Shown piece after piece: positions 1 through 8,743 of a stretch of DNA of 64,000 nucleotides. The notes beneath the pieces are model-generated. The model was given only the letters and a program-made list of their open reading frames with translations, was not told the DNA's origin and searched no databases. The translations under genes were made by a program, and so were the position numbers. The first letter of the stretch is position 1; the number at the start of each line of letters is the position of its first letter. The stretch comes from PALSA-1440 sp050011195 (GTDB lineage: Bacteria; Verrucomicrobiota; Verrucomicrobiia; Limisphaerales; UBA8199). The stretch spans positions 12,451 to 76,450 of the forward strand of contig JBEKJO010000005.1 of the NCBI GenBank assembly GCA_050011195.1, read 5' to 3'.

Positions 1-1319
1 GCCAAGGCCAGGTCTTTTGCCGTCGCCCCCATCTCGATGGCGAGGACGCCCTCGGCGATCAGTTCGCCGGCCCCCTGCCCTACAATGCCGACGCCGAGAA
101 TGCGCTCGCTGTCCGGGTCGATAATCAGCTTGGTCAACCCTTCGGGGCGGTCGAAGGACAACGCACGGCCTGAGGCCGCCCACGGGAACTTGCTGACTTG
201 CGCGGCGATGCCTTTGGCCTTGGCTTCGGCCTCCGTCAATCCGCACCAGGCGACTTCCGGGTCGGTGAAGACAACCGCCGGGATGGTGACATCAACAAAC
301 GCGCTCTGCTCGCCGACGATGACTTCCACCGCGATCCGCCCTTCCTTGGCCGCTTTGTGGGCGAGCAACACGCCGCCGGCGATGTCGCCAATCGCGTAAA
401 TCGCCGGGTCGGTTGTTTGCTGCTTCTCGTTGACATGGATAAACCCCTTTTCGTCGAAGGAAACCCTGGTGTTTTCCAGGCCGAGGTCCTCGGCGTTGGG
501 CGCGCGGCCAACAGCGACGAGGACGCGGTCGTACAGTTCCTCCTTGTTTTGGCCGTCCGTCTCGGACTGGACTTTGATTTGTTTGCCGCTGGTGGACATC
601 CTGCCTACGCGGGACTTAAGCCGCACTTCCTTAAAGGCCTTTTCGGCGTAAGCGATGATGGGCCGGGCGAGATCGGGGTCGGCGCCGGCGAGAATGCTGT
701 CAAGGGCCTCGAGCAAAACGACTTTGCTGCCGAGGGTGGCATAAACGGTCCCGAGCTCCATGCCGATGTATCCACCGCCGATCACCAGCAGGTTGTCGGG
801 GATGTCTTCGACTTCGAGGGCCTCGGTCGAAGTCATCACGCGCGGGTTGCCCAGATCGAAATCCCGGGGCATGGCGGCTTTGGAGCCGACGGCAATGATG
901 GCGTGGTCGTATTTGACGAATTGCTGGCCTTGCCCGGTCTCGACGCGCAAGGTGCGTGAGTCTTCGAAGTAACCGCGCCCCTGCATGACCTGGACGCCGC
1001 GCATCTTCGCCAGTTGGGCAATGCCGCCGGCCAGCCGGGTGAGAATGGATTCCTTCCAGGTCCGCAGTTTGGCCACATCGATGCTCGGTGCGGCGAACAA
1101 GATGCCGCGACGTTCGGACTCTCGCGCGGAGGTGATGGTGTGGGCCGCGTGCAGGAGCGCCTTCGACGGGATGCAGCCCTGGTTCAAACAGACGCCGCCC
1201 AGGCGTTTGTCGCGCTCGACCAGGATGACTTTCTTGCCGAGGTCCGCCGCGTAAAAGGCCGCGGCATAACCGCCCGGCCCCGCGCCCACAACTACGATTT
1301 CAGTCTTTATTGGGTCCAT
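1..1319 (-). CDS. lpdA: Dihydrolipoyl dehydrogenase (E3), C-terminus cut by window edge
   Basis: Flavoprotein that reoxidises dihydrolipoyl groups of the 2-oxoacid dehydrogenase E2 with NAD+. It reads on the minus strand from ATG at 1319 and runs off base 1, so about 439 residues are visible. The N-terminus has the FAD GxGxxG motif (residues 12-17) and the redox-active disulfide motif CLNQGC (Cys44, Cys49) followed by IPSK. The last visible residues are the dimerisation-domain stretch AGELIAEGVLAIEMGA, so only the final part, expected to hold the catalytic His-Pro-His motif, is missing. It is the last visible gene of the pyruvate dehydrogenase operon, 126 bp after the E2 gene; the gap holds an octamer inverted repeat. 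Family assignment is secure; pairing with PDH rather than another complex follows from the operon. Confidence 0.95.
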   Translation of the reverse strand, partial: MDPIKTEIVVVGAGPGGYAAAFYAADLGKKVILVERDKRLGGVCLNQGCIPSKALLHAAHTITSARESERRGILFAAPSIDVAKLRTWKESILTRLAGGIAQLAKMRGVQVMQGRGYFEDSRTLRVETGQGQQFVKYDHAIIAVGSKAAMPRDFDLGNPRVMTSTEALEVEDIPDNLLVIGGGYIGMELGTVYATLGSKVVLLEALDSILAGADPDLARPIIAYAEKAFKEVRLKSRVGRMSTSGKQIKVQSETDGQNKEELYDRVLVAVGRAPNAEDLGLENTRVSFDEKGFIHVNEKQQTTDPAIYAIGDIAGGVLLAHKAAKEGRIAVEVIVGEQSAFVDVTIPAVVFTDPEVAWCGLTEAEAKAKGIAAQVSKFPWAASGRALSFDRPEGLTKLIIDPDSERILGVGIVGQGAGELIAEGVLAIEMGATAKDLAL

Positions 1320-1350
1320 AAGCAAAAAGGAGCAAAAAGCGGAGCAAGGA

Positions 1351-1439
1351 AGTGTGGGAGTATTGGAGTGATGCAGCGGGCCGGCAGCGGCTGTCGCGCG
1401 TCGTCCCGTCACTCCACCACTCGATCACTCCACACTTTC
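1351..1439. repeat. Octamer (GGAGTGAT-type) imperfect inverted repeat
   Basis: Between the E2 and E3 genes. The left arm (1351-1373) and right arm (1406-1439) are opposed runs of a degenerate GGAGTGAT/GGAGTATT unit around a GC-rich loop. The same unit in the same hairpin layout recurs near 32.8 kb, so this is a dispersed element and not a local accident. It may affect readthrough from E2 into E3; that is inference. Confidence 0.6.
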
Positions 1440-1445
1440 GCAGGC

Positions 1446-2747
1446 TCATATCTTTACATCTTCTTCTTTGAAGTTCTCGAAGCCCTGCACCAGTTCCACG
1501 GTGAAGCGCGCGGCGGCAGCGCCGTCGATCACGCGATGGTCATAGGAAAGGGCCAGCGGCAACATCAATCGCGGCTCGATCTTGTTGTCGCGAACGACCG
1601 CCTTCAACACCGCGCGGCCCAGGCCGAGGATGGCCACCTGCGGCTTGTTCACAATGGGCGTAAACTGGCCGCTGCCGATGCCGCCCTGATTGGAAATGGT
1701 GAAGGTGCCGCCGTTCAGCTCTGCAGCCGACACTTTGCGCGCGCGGGCTTTGCCGGCCAGGTCCTCCAGCTCGCGGGACAGCTCAAGCAAGCTCTTCTTA
1801 TCCGCGTCGCGGATCACCGGCACAATCAGGCCCGCTTCCGTATCCACCGCAATGCCGACGTGGCAATACTGTTTGAAGACAATTTCCCGCGCCACTTCGT
1901 CGAGGCTGGCATTGAAAATGGGATGCTTCTTGAGGGTATCCACGACCACCTTCAAGGCAAACGAGGTCAAGGTGAGCCGCACGCCCTTTTGTTCGAAGGC
2001 AGCGGCGTATTTCTTCCGCAAGGCCATCAGCGCCGTAATGTCGGCCTCGTCGAATTGGGTGACGCGCGGAGTGGTGGTCCAGCTTTCCGCCAACCGCCGG
2101 GCGATGACCTCGCGGAGGGGTGAAAGTGGCGCTTTTGAGATCGGGCCCCATCGGGAGAAATCAATTTGCTCCGGTGCGGGTCTGGGGGCCGAAGCCCCGG
2201 CCAGCGCGGCGGCCCGGGGTGCAGCCGCGAGCCGCTGCAGCTTCTGGATGTAGGCGCGCACATCCTCCAGCATGATCCGGCCCCCGCGGGCGCTGCCGCG
2301 CACCCGGGTGAGGTCAATGCCCAAATCGCGCGCCATCTTGCGGAGCGACGGGGCAGCGGCGGTCGCCGTTGCTGCCTTTGCCTCGGAGCCTGGTTCCAGG
2401 ACTTCCCCTTCGGGGGCGCCCGGCATCTGTTGCGGCGAAGGCGTCTGGATGAGTCTCTCGCGACTGCGCACCGGGGCCGGCTCAGGCTTGGCAGCCGCCG
2501 GGGCGCCGACGACGGCGTTGTCACCGAGCGAAAGAATCCGCTGTCCGACTCTTATCTTGTCGCCAGGCTTCACGAAGATTTGCGCAACCGTGCCGGCGGC
2601 GGTGGACGGAATGGTCGCCACCGCCTTCTCGTTCTCCAATTCAAGGATGGGCTGGTCTTTGGTGATCGTGTCGCCCTCTTTGACGAACAAGTTCACCACC
2701 GTGCCCGAATCAGCGCCTTCACCCAGATGAGGAAGTTTTAAGTCCAT
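1446..2747 (-). CDS. aceF: Dihydrolipoamide acyltransferase (E2) of pyruvate dehydrogenase
   Basis: Core acyltransferase of a 2-oxoacid dehydrogenase complex, moving the acetyl group from E1 to CoA on a swinging lipoyl arm. 433 residues. An N-terminal lipoyl domain (about 1-80) carries the modified lysine in ENEKA (Lys41). A Pro/Ala linker follows, then an E3-binding domain (about 140-175, LRKMARDLGIDL) and the catalytic domain ending with SYDHRVIDG, the DHRxxDG active-site motif. I chose the ATG at 2747 because the lipoyl fold begins at MDLKLPHLGEG; the open frame extends further upstream only as antisense to uxuA. Single lipoyl domain. Third cistron from the end of the operon aceE-SDR-uxuA-E2-E3. 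Confidence 0.95.
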   Translation of the reverse strand: MDLKLPHLGEGADSGTVVNLFVKEGDTITKDQPILELENEKAVATIPSTAAGTVAQIFVKPGDKIRVGQRILSLGDNAVVGAPAAAKPEPAPVRSRERLIQTPSPQQMPGAPEGEVLEPGSEAKAATATAAAPSLRKMARDLGIDLTRVRGSARGGRIMLEDVRAYIQKLQRLAAAPRAAALAGASAPRPAPEQIDFSRWGPISKAPLSPLREVIARRLAESWTTTPRVTQFDEADITALMALRKKYAAAFEQKGVRLTLTSFALKVVVDTLKKHPIFNASLDEVAREIVFKQYCHVGIAVDTEAGLIVPVIRDADKKSLLELSRELEDLAGKARARKVSAAELNGGTFTISNQGGIGSGQFTPIVNKPQVAILGLGRAVLKAVVRDNKIEPRLMLPLALSYDHRVIDGAAAARFTVELVQGFENFKEEDVKI

Positions 2748-2796
2748 ACTTTGGTGCGCAGCAATTTGCCCCAAAAGCGCCTGACTGCCAGCAAAA

Positions 2797-3864
2797 TCAA
2801 ACGCCACAGGCTTGCATCCCCGCCCGCAGATAGCCGAGGGCGTAGGCCATGCCGGCGTGCCAGGGAGCGGCACAGGCCATCTGCGGCGCGTGATCGGGGA
2901 TGACCACACCGTTGAACCCGTTCTGCCGCAAGATGCGCAGGACGCGAAGGACGTCCACGTCCCCATCATCAATGAACGTCTCCTTGTAAGATGGCGCCTT
3001 GCCGCGGACATTGCGCAGATGCACGTAGGCCAGCTTGCCTTGCCGGCTGCAGGTGTCGGCCACATCGTAGATATCACCTTCTGTCATCTCGGCCAGCGTG
3101 CCGACGCAGAACTCGAGCGCGTTGCGCGGGCTGGGCTTGAGGTCGAGCAGCTTCTGGCAGAGGCGCGGCTGATAAACCAACCGCGGCTGCCCGCGAATGG
3201 TAGGGACAGGTGGATCATCCGGATGTGCCGCCAGGGTCACGCCCGCCTCCTCAGCGACCGGGATTACTTCATCGAGAAACCCCTTGAGCCTCTGCCAAAG
3301 CTGGTCCGTGGTGGCTGAAGAGACGGTGCCCGGCGGTGCGCCGCGGTCATAGACCATGTTCCACGCCATCCCGTTCGGCATCGGCTTGTCGAACGGGCCG
3401 TCCATGCCGACGGCTTCGGCGCCACCGCGGGCGAAAGGGCCTTTGACCCGGCCAGCGACACCGGCGATGGAGAAGTTGTAGCCGAAAATGGGAATGCCGG
3501 CCTTGCCGACGTTGCGGATGATGGTCTTGACGTTTTCCAGATGGAGCCCCTTCTTGGGCCCGTCCAGCAGGATGTCGTGCCAGTGTGCGGGATCGAAGTT
3601 TTCGATGGCTTCGAGTTCGAGCCCGGCAGTGTTGATCTGCCGTCTCAGAGCCGCGAGTTCCTCGTAAGTCCACAATTGGTCCGGGTCGCCGGCCAGTCCC
3701 CAGCCGGTATCATCGCCGACCGGCTGGTCGCCCGGCTGATTGCTGCGGGAGGAGCGAAAGTAATCCACCAGGTGTGCGACGACGTGGGAGCAGCCGCACT
3801 GTTTGGCGAACCGGTAGTGCTCTTCGTTCAATTGGTGGCGATAGAGTCCGAGGCCAAGGTTCAT
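2797..3864 (-). CDS. uxuA: Mannonate dehydratase
   Basis: TIM-barrel metalloenzyme predicted to dehydrate D-mannonate to 2-keto-3-deoxygluconate in hexuronate breakdown. About 355 residues, close to the family norm. Visible UxuA signatures are HPDDPP (about 214-219), followed by a GxPR segment, VHLRNVR and IPDHAP near the C-terminus. The start is ATG at 3864; an in-frame GTG at 3870 is possible. It lies between the SDR gene and the E2 gene inside the pyruvate dehydrogenase operon, 49 bp before E2. The next gene upstream, an SDR oxidoreductase, is a plausible partner making or using mannonate. Why sugar-acid genes sit inside a PDH operon is unclear; feeding pyruvate from 2-keto-3-deoxygluconate is one idea. 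Confidence 0.85.
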   Translation of the reverse strand: MNLGLGLYRHQLNEEHYRFAKQCGCSHVVAHLVDYFRSSRSNQPGDQPVGDDTGWGLAGDPDQLWTYEELAALRRQINTAGLELEAIENFDPAHWHDILLDGPKKGLHLENVKTIIRNVGKAGIPIFGYNFSIAGVAGRVKGPFARGGAEAVGMDGPFDKPMPNGMAWNMVYDRGAPPGTVSSATTDQLWQRLKGFLDEVIPVAEEAGVTLAAHPDDPPVPTIRGQPRLVYQPRLCQKLLDLKPSPRNALEFCVGTLAEMTEGDIYDVADTCSRQGKLAYVHLRNVRGKAPSYKETFIDDGDVDVLRVLRILRQNGFNGVVIPDHAPQMACAAPWHAGMAYALGYLRAGMQACGV

Positions 3865-3907
3865 AGGCACCGCATGATTCGTGAATAGGGCACCGTCGTC
3901 GGCTGGA

Positions 3908-4717
3908 TCAGAATCCGATGCTCACGCCCCCGTCCACCGGCAGGACTGCCCCCGTCACGAACTTCGCCGCGGGCGAGCACAAATAGACAGCCGCCGCGCC
4001 GACATCGTCCGGTTCTCCGAATCTGCCGAGCGGTGTGCGAGCCAGAATTCGCCGCTTGCGCGCCGGGTCGCCCGCCATCGCCTGGCGCGTCATATTCGTC
4101 TCAATCCACCCGGGTGCGATGGCGTTGACGCGCACGCCGGAGGGCGACACTTCCGTTGCCAGCGCGCGCACCATGCCGAGACAGGCGCTTTTGGCAGCCC
4201 CGTAGGCAAACACATTGGGAACGCCGAAGAGGGAGGCCATGGAAGCGATGAAGATAATCGAACCGTGCCTGCGCTGCAGCATTCCGGGCAGCACGGCGCG
4301 CGTGAGCGCGTGGGAACCCAGCACGTGCGTCTGAAGCACAGCAAGGAATTCTTCTACGCTTGTCTCCAAGGAAGGCTTCTTCAAATGGACGCCGGCATTG
4401 TTGACCAGAATAGTAATCGGCCCAAACAGTGCTTCAGCCCTGGCAACCACCCTGGCCGTGTCCTTGAACCTGGCAACGTCGCAAACCACAAAACCGGCCT
4501 GAGGACCAATCGCCGCAGCCGCCTTCTTCAGCAGCGCCGCCCTGCGCCCCGCCAGAACTACCCTGGCCCCAGCCGAAGCCATGCACCGGGCGACGGCCAG
4601 ACCCAGCCCTGTGCCACCGCCCGTGATCAGCGCGATTTCACCCTCCAGACGGAAAGGATTGTCCCCACTGGCAATGGTCACCGATTGCGTGGTTGGTTTC
4701 ATTTCGCCTGTGCTCAT
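3908..4717 (-). CDS. SDR-family oxidoreductase (possible fructuronate reductase)
   Basis: Short-chain dehydrogenase with a Rossmann fold. Visible are the nucleotide-binding TGGGTGLG motif, NNAG, the catalytic YGAAK (YxxxK) and a C-terminal PVDGG segment typical of classical SDRs. About 269 residues. The open frame starts at 4762 with a TTG overlapping aceE; I prefer ATG at 4717 (MSTGEM), with ATG at 4702 as alternative. It lies between aceE and uxuA. The neighbouring mannonate dehydratase makes D-mannonate/fructuronate oxidoreductase a reasonable guess, but SDR substrate cannot be read from these motifs. Confidence 0.8.
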   Translation of the reverse strand: MSTGEMKPTTQSVTIASGDNPFRLEGEIALITGGGTGLGLAVARCMASAGARVVLAGRRAALLKKAAAAIGPQAGFVVCDVARFKDTARVVARAEALFGPITILVNNAGVHLKKPSLETSVEEFLAVLQTHVLGSHALTRAVLPGMLQRRHGSIIFIASMASLFGVPNVFAYGAAKSACLGMVRALATEVSPSGVRVNAIAPGWIETNMTRQAMAGDPARKRRILARTPLGRFGEPDDVGAAAVYLCSPAAKFVTGAVLPVDGGVSIGF

Positions 4718-4758
4718 TCCGCGCCAGTGAGAAGTAAATATCCTGCCAGCATCACCCT

Positions 4759-7473
4759 TCAAACGATCTGCGGATGTGTTTTCTCCGGGTCCACGCCCAA
4801 TTCCTTGATCGCCTTTCCAACCACACGCTGGTCCAACTGGCCCTTTTTGGCCAGCGCATGGAGGGTGGCGATAACGGTTGATTCGGCATCCACCTCAAAG
4901 AAGCGGCGCAGCCGCTCGCGCGTGTCGCTGCGGCCATAACCGTCGGTGCCGAGGGTCATCAAACCGCCGGGAACCCAGGGCGCGATCTGGTCGGGAACAA
5001 TCTTCAGGTTGTCGGAGACGGCGACAAAGACCCCCTGCTCTTCCGCCAGCAAAGTCTCCACGTAAGACTTCTTCGGCGGGTCGAGCGGATGCAGCATGTT
5101 CCAGCGTTTCGCCCGCAACGCCTCGTTGCGCATCAGCTTGTAACTGGTCGCACTCCAGACATCGGCCGACACGTCGAATTGCGCGGCCAGAATTGCCTGC
5201 GCCCGCAGGGCCTCGCGGAGAATCGGCCCGCTGCCGAAGATATGCGCCTTGAGCGCCTTGTTCTCCGGGCCGGGTTTGAACCTGTAAAGCCCTTTGAGAA
5301 TCCCCTCCGCCACGCCTTCCGGCATGGGCGGCATCTCGTAGTTCTCGTTGTAGAGCGTCAGGTAATAGAAGATGTCTTCGCCTTCGGCATACATGCGGCG
5401 CAAGCCGTCGGCGACAATCACCGCCAGCTCATACGTGAACGCCGGGTCGTAGGTCACCAGCGTCGGGATCGTGCTCGACAGGATCAGGCTGTGTCCGTCT
5501 TGATGCTGCAAGCCTTCGCCATTGAGCGTGGTGCGGCCCGAGGTCGCCCCGAGCAAAAAGCCCTTGGCCCGCATATCGCCCGCCAGCCACATCAGGTCCC
5601 CGATCCGCTGGAAGCCGAACATTGAGTAATACACGTAGAACGGAACCATGTAGCGGCCGTGTGTCGCGTAGGACGTGCCCGCCGCCACAAACGACGCCAT
5701 CGAACCCGCCTCAGTGATCCCCTCTTCGAGAATCTGCCCGTCCTTCGTCTCGTTGTAATAGAGCAGCGACTTGCTATCCACCGGCTCGTAGAGCTGCCCT
5801 TTGGACGAATAAATGCCGATCTCGCGGAACAGCGCATCCAGACCGAACGTGCGCGCCTCGTCCGGTATAATCGGCACGATCTGGCGCCCGATCGTCTGGT
5901 TGCGGATGAGCAGGCCCAACAGCCGCACGAACCCCATCGTCGTTGACATCTCCGAACGCGACACCCCTTTGAGCAGGTCGCCAAACGCCTCCAGCTTCGG
6001 CGCTTCGAGCGGCTTGGCCTTCACGATGCGTTGCGGCAGGAACCCGCCGAGCTTCCTGCGCAACCCCAGCAAATACTTTGTCTCACGGCTGTCCACCGCC
6101 GGGCGGAAGAACGGCGTCTCCGCGATTTCTTCGTCGCTCACCGGGATGCCGAACCGCGCCCGGAACTCGCGCAACTCCTTTTCATTGAGCTTCTTTTGTT
6201 GGTGCGTGATGTTGCGGCCTTCGCCCGCTTCGCCCAGCCCGTAGCCTTTGACCGTCTTGGCCAGGATCACCGTCGGCTGGCCCTTATGCTCCACCGCGGC
6301 TTTGTAAGCCGCATAGACCTTGCGCGAGTCGTGACCGCCGCGCAGCAGCTTGTGGATCTGCTCATCGGTCAGGTGATTCACCAGTTCCAGCAGCTCGGGG
6401 TATTTGCCGAAGAAATGCCGCCGCGTGTAACTGCCCGGCTCGACGGAATACTTCTGGTAATCGCCGTCCACCGCCTCTTCCATGCGCTTGAGCAGCAGCC
6501 CGCTCTTGTCGGCCGCCAGCAGCCTGTCCCAATCCGAGCCCCAAATCACCTTGATCACATTCCAGCCTGCCCCTTGGAACACCGCCTCCAGCTCCTGAAT
6601 AATCTTCCCGTTGCCGCGCACCGGACCGTCCAGCCGCTGCAAGTTGCAGTTCACCACCCAGATCAGGTTGTCCAGGTTCTCCCGCGCCGCCAGCGTCAGC
6701 GACCCCAGCGTCTCCGGCTCGTCCGTTTCCCCGTCGCCGATAAACGCCCATACCTTCGGCTCCTCGCCGTCGATGAAGCCGCGCGCCCGCAGGTAGCGAT
6801 TAAACCGCGCCTGGTAAATCGACAGCAACGGCCCCAGGCCCATCGACACCGTCGGGAACTGCCAAAACTCCGGCATCAGATACGGATGCGGATACGACGA
6901 CAGTCCGCCGCCCTCGGCCAACTCCTGGCGGAAGTTCTGCAAGTGCCGCTCGTCCAGCCGCCGCTCCAGGAAGGCCCGCGCGTAGATCCCCGGCGTTGCG
7001 TGCCCCTGGAAATACACCATGTCACCGACGAAATCCTCTGTCCGGCCCCGGAAGAAATGATTGAACCCCACCTCGCACAACGTCGCCGACGAGGCGTAGG
7101 TCGAGATATGTCCGCCCAGGCCGCTGTGCTCGCGGTTGGCGTTGACCACCATCGCCATCGCGTTCCAGCGGACATAACTCTTGAGGCGCCGCTCCATTTC
7201 CCAATCCCCGGGGAACGGCGCTTGTCTATCGGCGGGGATGGTGTTGATATAGGGCGTGCTGACCATGCGCGGCACCTCGACGCCGCGCGCGTGCAGCCGT
7301 TCCGTCAGGCCGTCCAGGAAGCGCGCCGTCTTCTGCGGCCCTTTGTCCTTCAGCGCGAACTCGAGCACTGTTTCCAGCGACTCCAGCCATTTCTCTTCCT
7401 CGGTCTGTTCCGGCTCCGGCAGCACGTGCAACTCGGGCGGTAAATGCTTCTGTTCTTTTCTGGGCAGTTTCAC
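4759..7473 (-). CDS. aceE: Pyruvate dehydrogenase E1, homodimeric type
   Basis: Thiamine-diphosphate enzyme that decarboxylates pyruvate and acetylates the E2 lipoyl group. 904 residues, the length expected for the single-chain (alpha2) E1 of Proteobacteria rather than the split alpha/beta form. The thiamine motif begins GDGETDEPE (246-254) and continues to VVNCN. Conserved HSGLGGHIS (116-124) and an EGITEAGS segment in the pyrimidine-binding region are present. The start codon is GTG at 7473. First gene of the minus-strand operon; a lipoate ligase gene starts 113 bp away in the opposite direction, so the intergenic space should contain both promoters. Confidence 0.96.
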   Translation of the reverse strand: MKLPRKEQKHLPPELHVLPEPEQTEEEKWLESLETVLEFALKDKGPQKTARFLDGLTERLHARGVEVPRMVSTPYINTIPADRQAPFPGDWEMERRLKSYVRWNAMAMVVNANREHSGLGGHISTYASSATLCEVGFNHFFRGRTEDFVGDMVYFQGHATPGIYARAFLERRLDERHLQNFRQELAEGGGLSSYPHPYLMPEFWQFPTVSMGLGPLLSIYQARFNRYLRARGFIDGEEPKVWAFIGDGETDEPETLGSLTLAARENLDNLIWVVNCNLQRLDGPVRGNGKIIQELEAVFQGAGWNVIKVIWGSDWDRLLAADKSGLLLKRMEEAVDGDYQKYSVEPGSYTRRHFFGKYPELLELVNHLTDEQIHKLLRGGHDSRKVYAAYKAAVEHKGQPTVILAKTVKGYGLGEAGEGRNITHQQKKLNEKELREFRARFGIPVSDEEIAETPFFRPAVDSRETKYLLGLRRKLGGFLPQRIVKAKPLEAPKLEAFGDLLKGVSRSEMSTTMGFVRLLGLLIRNQTIGRQIVPIIPDEARTFGLDALFREIGIYSSKGQLYEPVDSKSLLYYNETKDGQILEEGITEAGSMASFVAAGTSYATHGRYMVPFYVYYSMFGFQRIGDLMWLAGDMRAKGFLLGATSGRTTLNGEGLQHQDGHSLILSSTIPTLVTYDPAFTYELAVIVADGLRRMYAEGEDIFYYLTLYNENYEMPPMPEGVAEGILKGLYRFKPGPENKALKAHIFGSGPILREALRAQAILAAQFDVSADVWSATSYKLMRNEALRAKRWNMLHPLDPPKKSYVETLLAEEQGVFVAVSDNLKIVPDQIAPWVPGGLMTLGTDGYGRSDTRERLRRFFEVDAESTVIATLHALAKKGQLDQRVVGKAIKELGVDPEKTHPQIV

Positions 7474-7493
7474 TTTGTATCTCGGGAACTAAT

Positions 7494-7522
7494 TACTTAA
7501 ACTCTCACTGGCCGCGCGTCAA
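7494..7522 (-). promoter_or_regulatory. Candidate sigma-70-type promoter for aceE operon
   Basis: On the minus strand TTGACG (7522-7517) is followed by a 17-nt spacer and TAAGTA (7499-7494), 20 bp before the aceE GTG. The -35 is good and the -10 poor. A 6-bp GC hairpin (CGCCCC/GGGGCG) lies just upstream of the -35 and could be an operator. Motif inspection only. Confidence 0.35.
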
Positions 7523-7586
7523 ACGCCCCAAGGGGCGCCGCATTAGACAGGACGGTCGGCCAGATGTCAGCGAAATAGTATAGCAC

Positions 7587-8306
7587 ATGAAACTCTGCGA
7601 CCTCACGCTGCCGACGCCCGAGGAGAACCTCGCCTGCGACGAAGCGCTGCTCGACCTCTGCGAAGGCGGCGGGAGCGACGAACTCCTGCGCCTGTGGGCG
7701 CTCCCGCAATACTTCGTCGTCTTGGGTTACTCCAATAAAGCTGCGCGCGAAGTCAACCTCTCCTACTGCCGGCAACTCACCATCCCCGTCCTGCGCCGCT
7801 GCACCGGCGGCGGGACCGTTCTCCAGGGACCGGGCGTGCTCAATTACTCCCTCATTTTGCGCATCGACAACTCCGGCCCGTTCCACAGCATCCCCGCGAC
7901 TAACCAGTTCATTCTCCAGCGCCACCGCGACGCCCTGGCCGGGCTCCTCCTGGCGCCCGTCGAAGCGCGGGGGCAAACCGACCTCGCCATTGGCGGCCTC
8001 AAGTTCGCCGGCAACGCCCAACGCCGCCGGCGGCGTTTCCTCCTCTTTCACGGCTCCTTTCTGCTGCACCTCGACCTCGGGCTGCTCGAAAAGGTTCTGC
8101 CCCTGCCCTCCCGCCAGCCGGACTATCGCATCAACCGCTCTCATTCCGAATTCCTGATCAATCTCAACGTCCCCGACCACGCGATCAAAGCCGCCCTCAG
8201 CAAAACCTGGAACGCCACCGCGCCGCTGGACCCAATCCCCTTCGACCAAATCACTCTCCTCGCCCGCGAGAAATATGCGCTGGATGAGTGGAATCTCAGG
8301 CTTTAA
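7587..8306 (+). CDS. lplA: Lipoate-protein ligase A family protein
   Basis: Biotin/lipoate ligase-fold protein of 239 residues, predicted to attach lipoate or octanoate to lipoyl domains. Visible family motifs are RRCTGGGTVLQ (RRxxGGGxV), NYSLIL and the lysine segment IGGLKFAGNAQ with a downstream FHGSFLL. The position normally occupied by His after GGGxVL is Gln here, seen in some LplA/LipM-like proteins. It is divergent from the PDH operon, whose E2 has a lipoyl domain, so it probably serves that complex. ATG at 7587; an AT-rich TAGTAT box lies directly upstream, so a very short leader is possible. Whether it uses free lipoate (ligase) or octanoyl-ACP (transferase) is not decided by sequence. 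Confidence 0.85.
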   Translation: MKLCDLTLPTPEENLACDEALLDLCEGGGSDELLRLWALPQYFVVLGYSNKAAREVNLSYCRQLTIPVLRRCTGGGTVLQGPGVLNYSLILRIDNSGPFHSIPATNQFILQRHRDALAGLLLAPVEARGQTDLAIGGLKFAGNAQRRRRRFLLFHGSFLLHLDLGLLEKVLPLPSRQPDYRINRSHSEFLINLNVPDHAIKAALSKTWNATAPLDPIPFDQITLLAREKYALDEWNLRL

Positions 8307-8310
8307 CGGG

Positions 8311-8558
8311 CGGAGCCTAATTCAGAGCCGGGCGAACTTGATTAGTTTGACGGCGTTATTGATTAAAGGTCGGGCGAGCTGAGTCAAGACAAGGCCGGAT
8401 TCAATTCAGTTCCCGGTGTGCTCAACTGAGACGGAGCCGGGTTTGACTGAGTTTAGGGCGGATTGAGTCAGGTCTGGGGCGGACTTGATTCAGTTTACCC
8501 AAGATTTAGTCAGGGCGCTTCCGCTTTGAGTTGGCCGTTGCCCGGAATTGAGTCGAGA
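8311..8558. repeat. Array of about twelve degenerate ~21-bp units (TTGAxTCAG core)
   Basis: The 437-bp gap between lplA and the next gene contains a long run of related units spaced 19-24 bp (mostly 20-22). Each has a GC-rich half (GGGCGG-like) followed by a T-rich core of the type TTGATTCAGTTT or TTGAGTCAGG. Cores sit near 8317, 8337, 8358, 8378, 8400, 8420, 8440, 8461, 8484, 8503, 8524 and 8546. Two-helical-turn spacing would put all cores on one DNA face. No open frame fits. The array could be a protein-binding array, a degenerate tandem repeat or a promoter region for the gene at 8744. Confidence 0.6.
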
Positions 8559-8743
8559 AGGCGGTGACTTGTCTCGAAAGCGGACATTCTTCACCCGCGC
8601 ACGGGGCGGGCATCCCCAGAATTCGCGCCGCGCGACGAGCTTGGCATGGGTGGTGCTGGGTCTGGAACCGTGTTTAATGGCCCGGACACGAAGTTGTGCG
8701 GGGATAAGAAAGATCGAACTAAGCTCAACCAGCACCAAACAAT

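Noticed and set aside
6031..7443. 470-codon plus-strand frame over aceE
   Set aside because: Shadow of the E1 gene; no motif and no start context.
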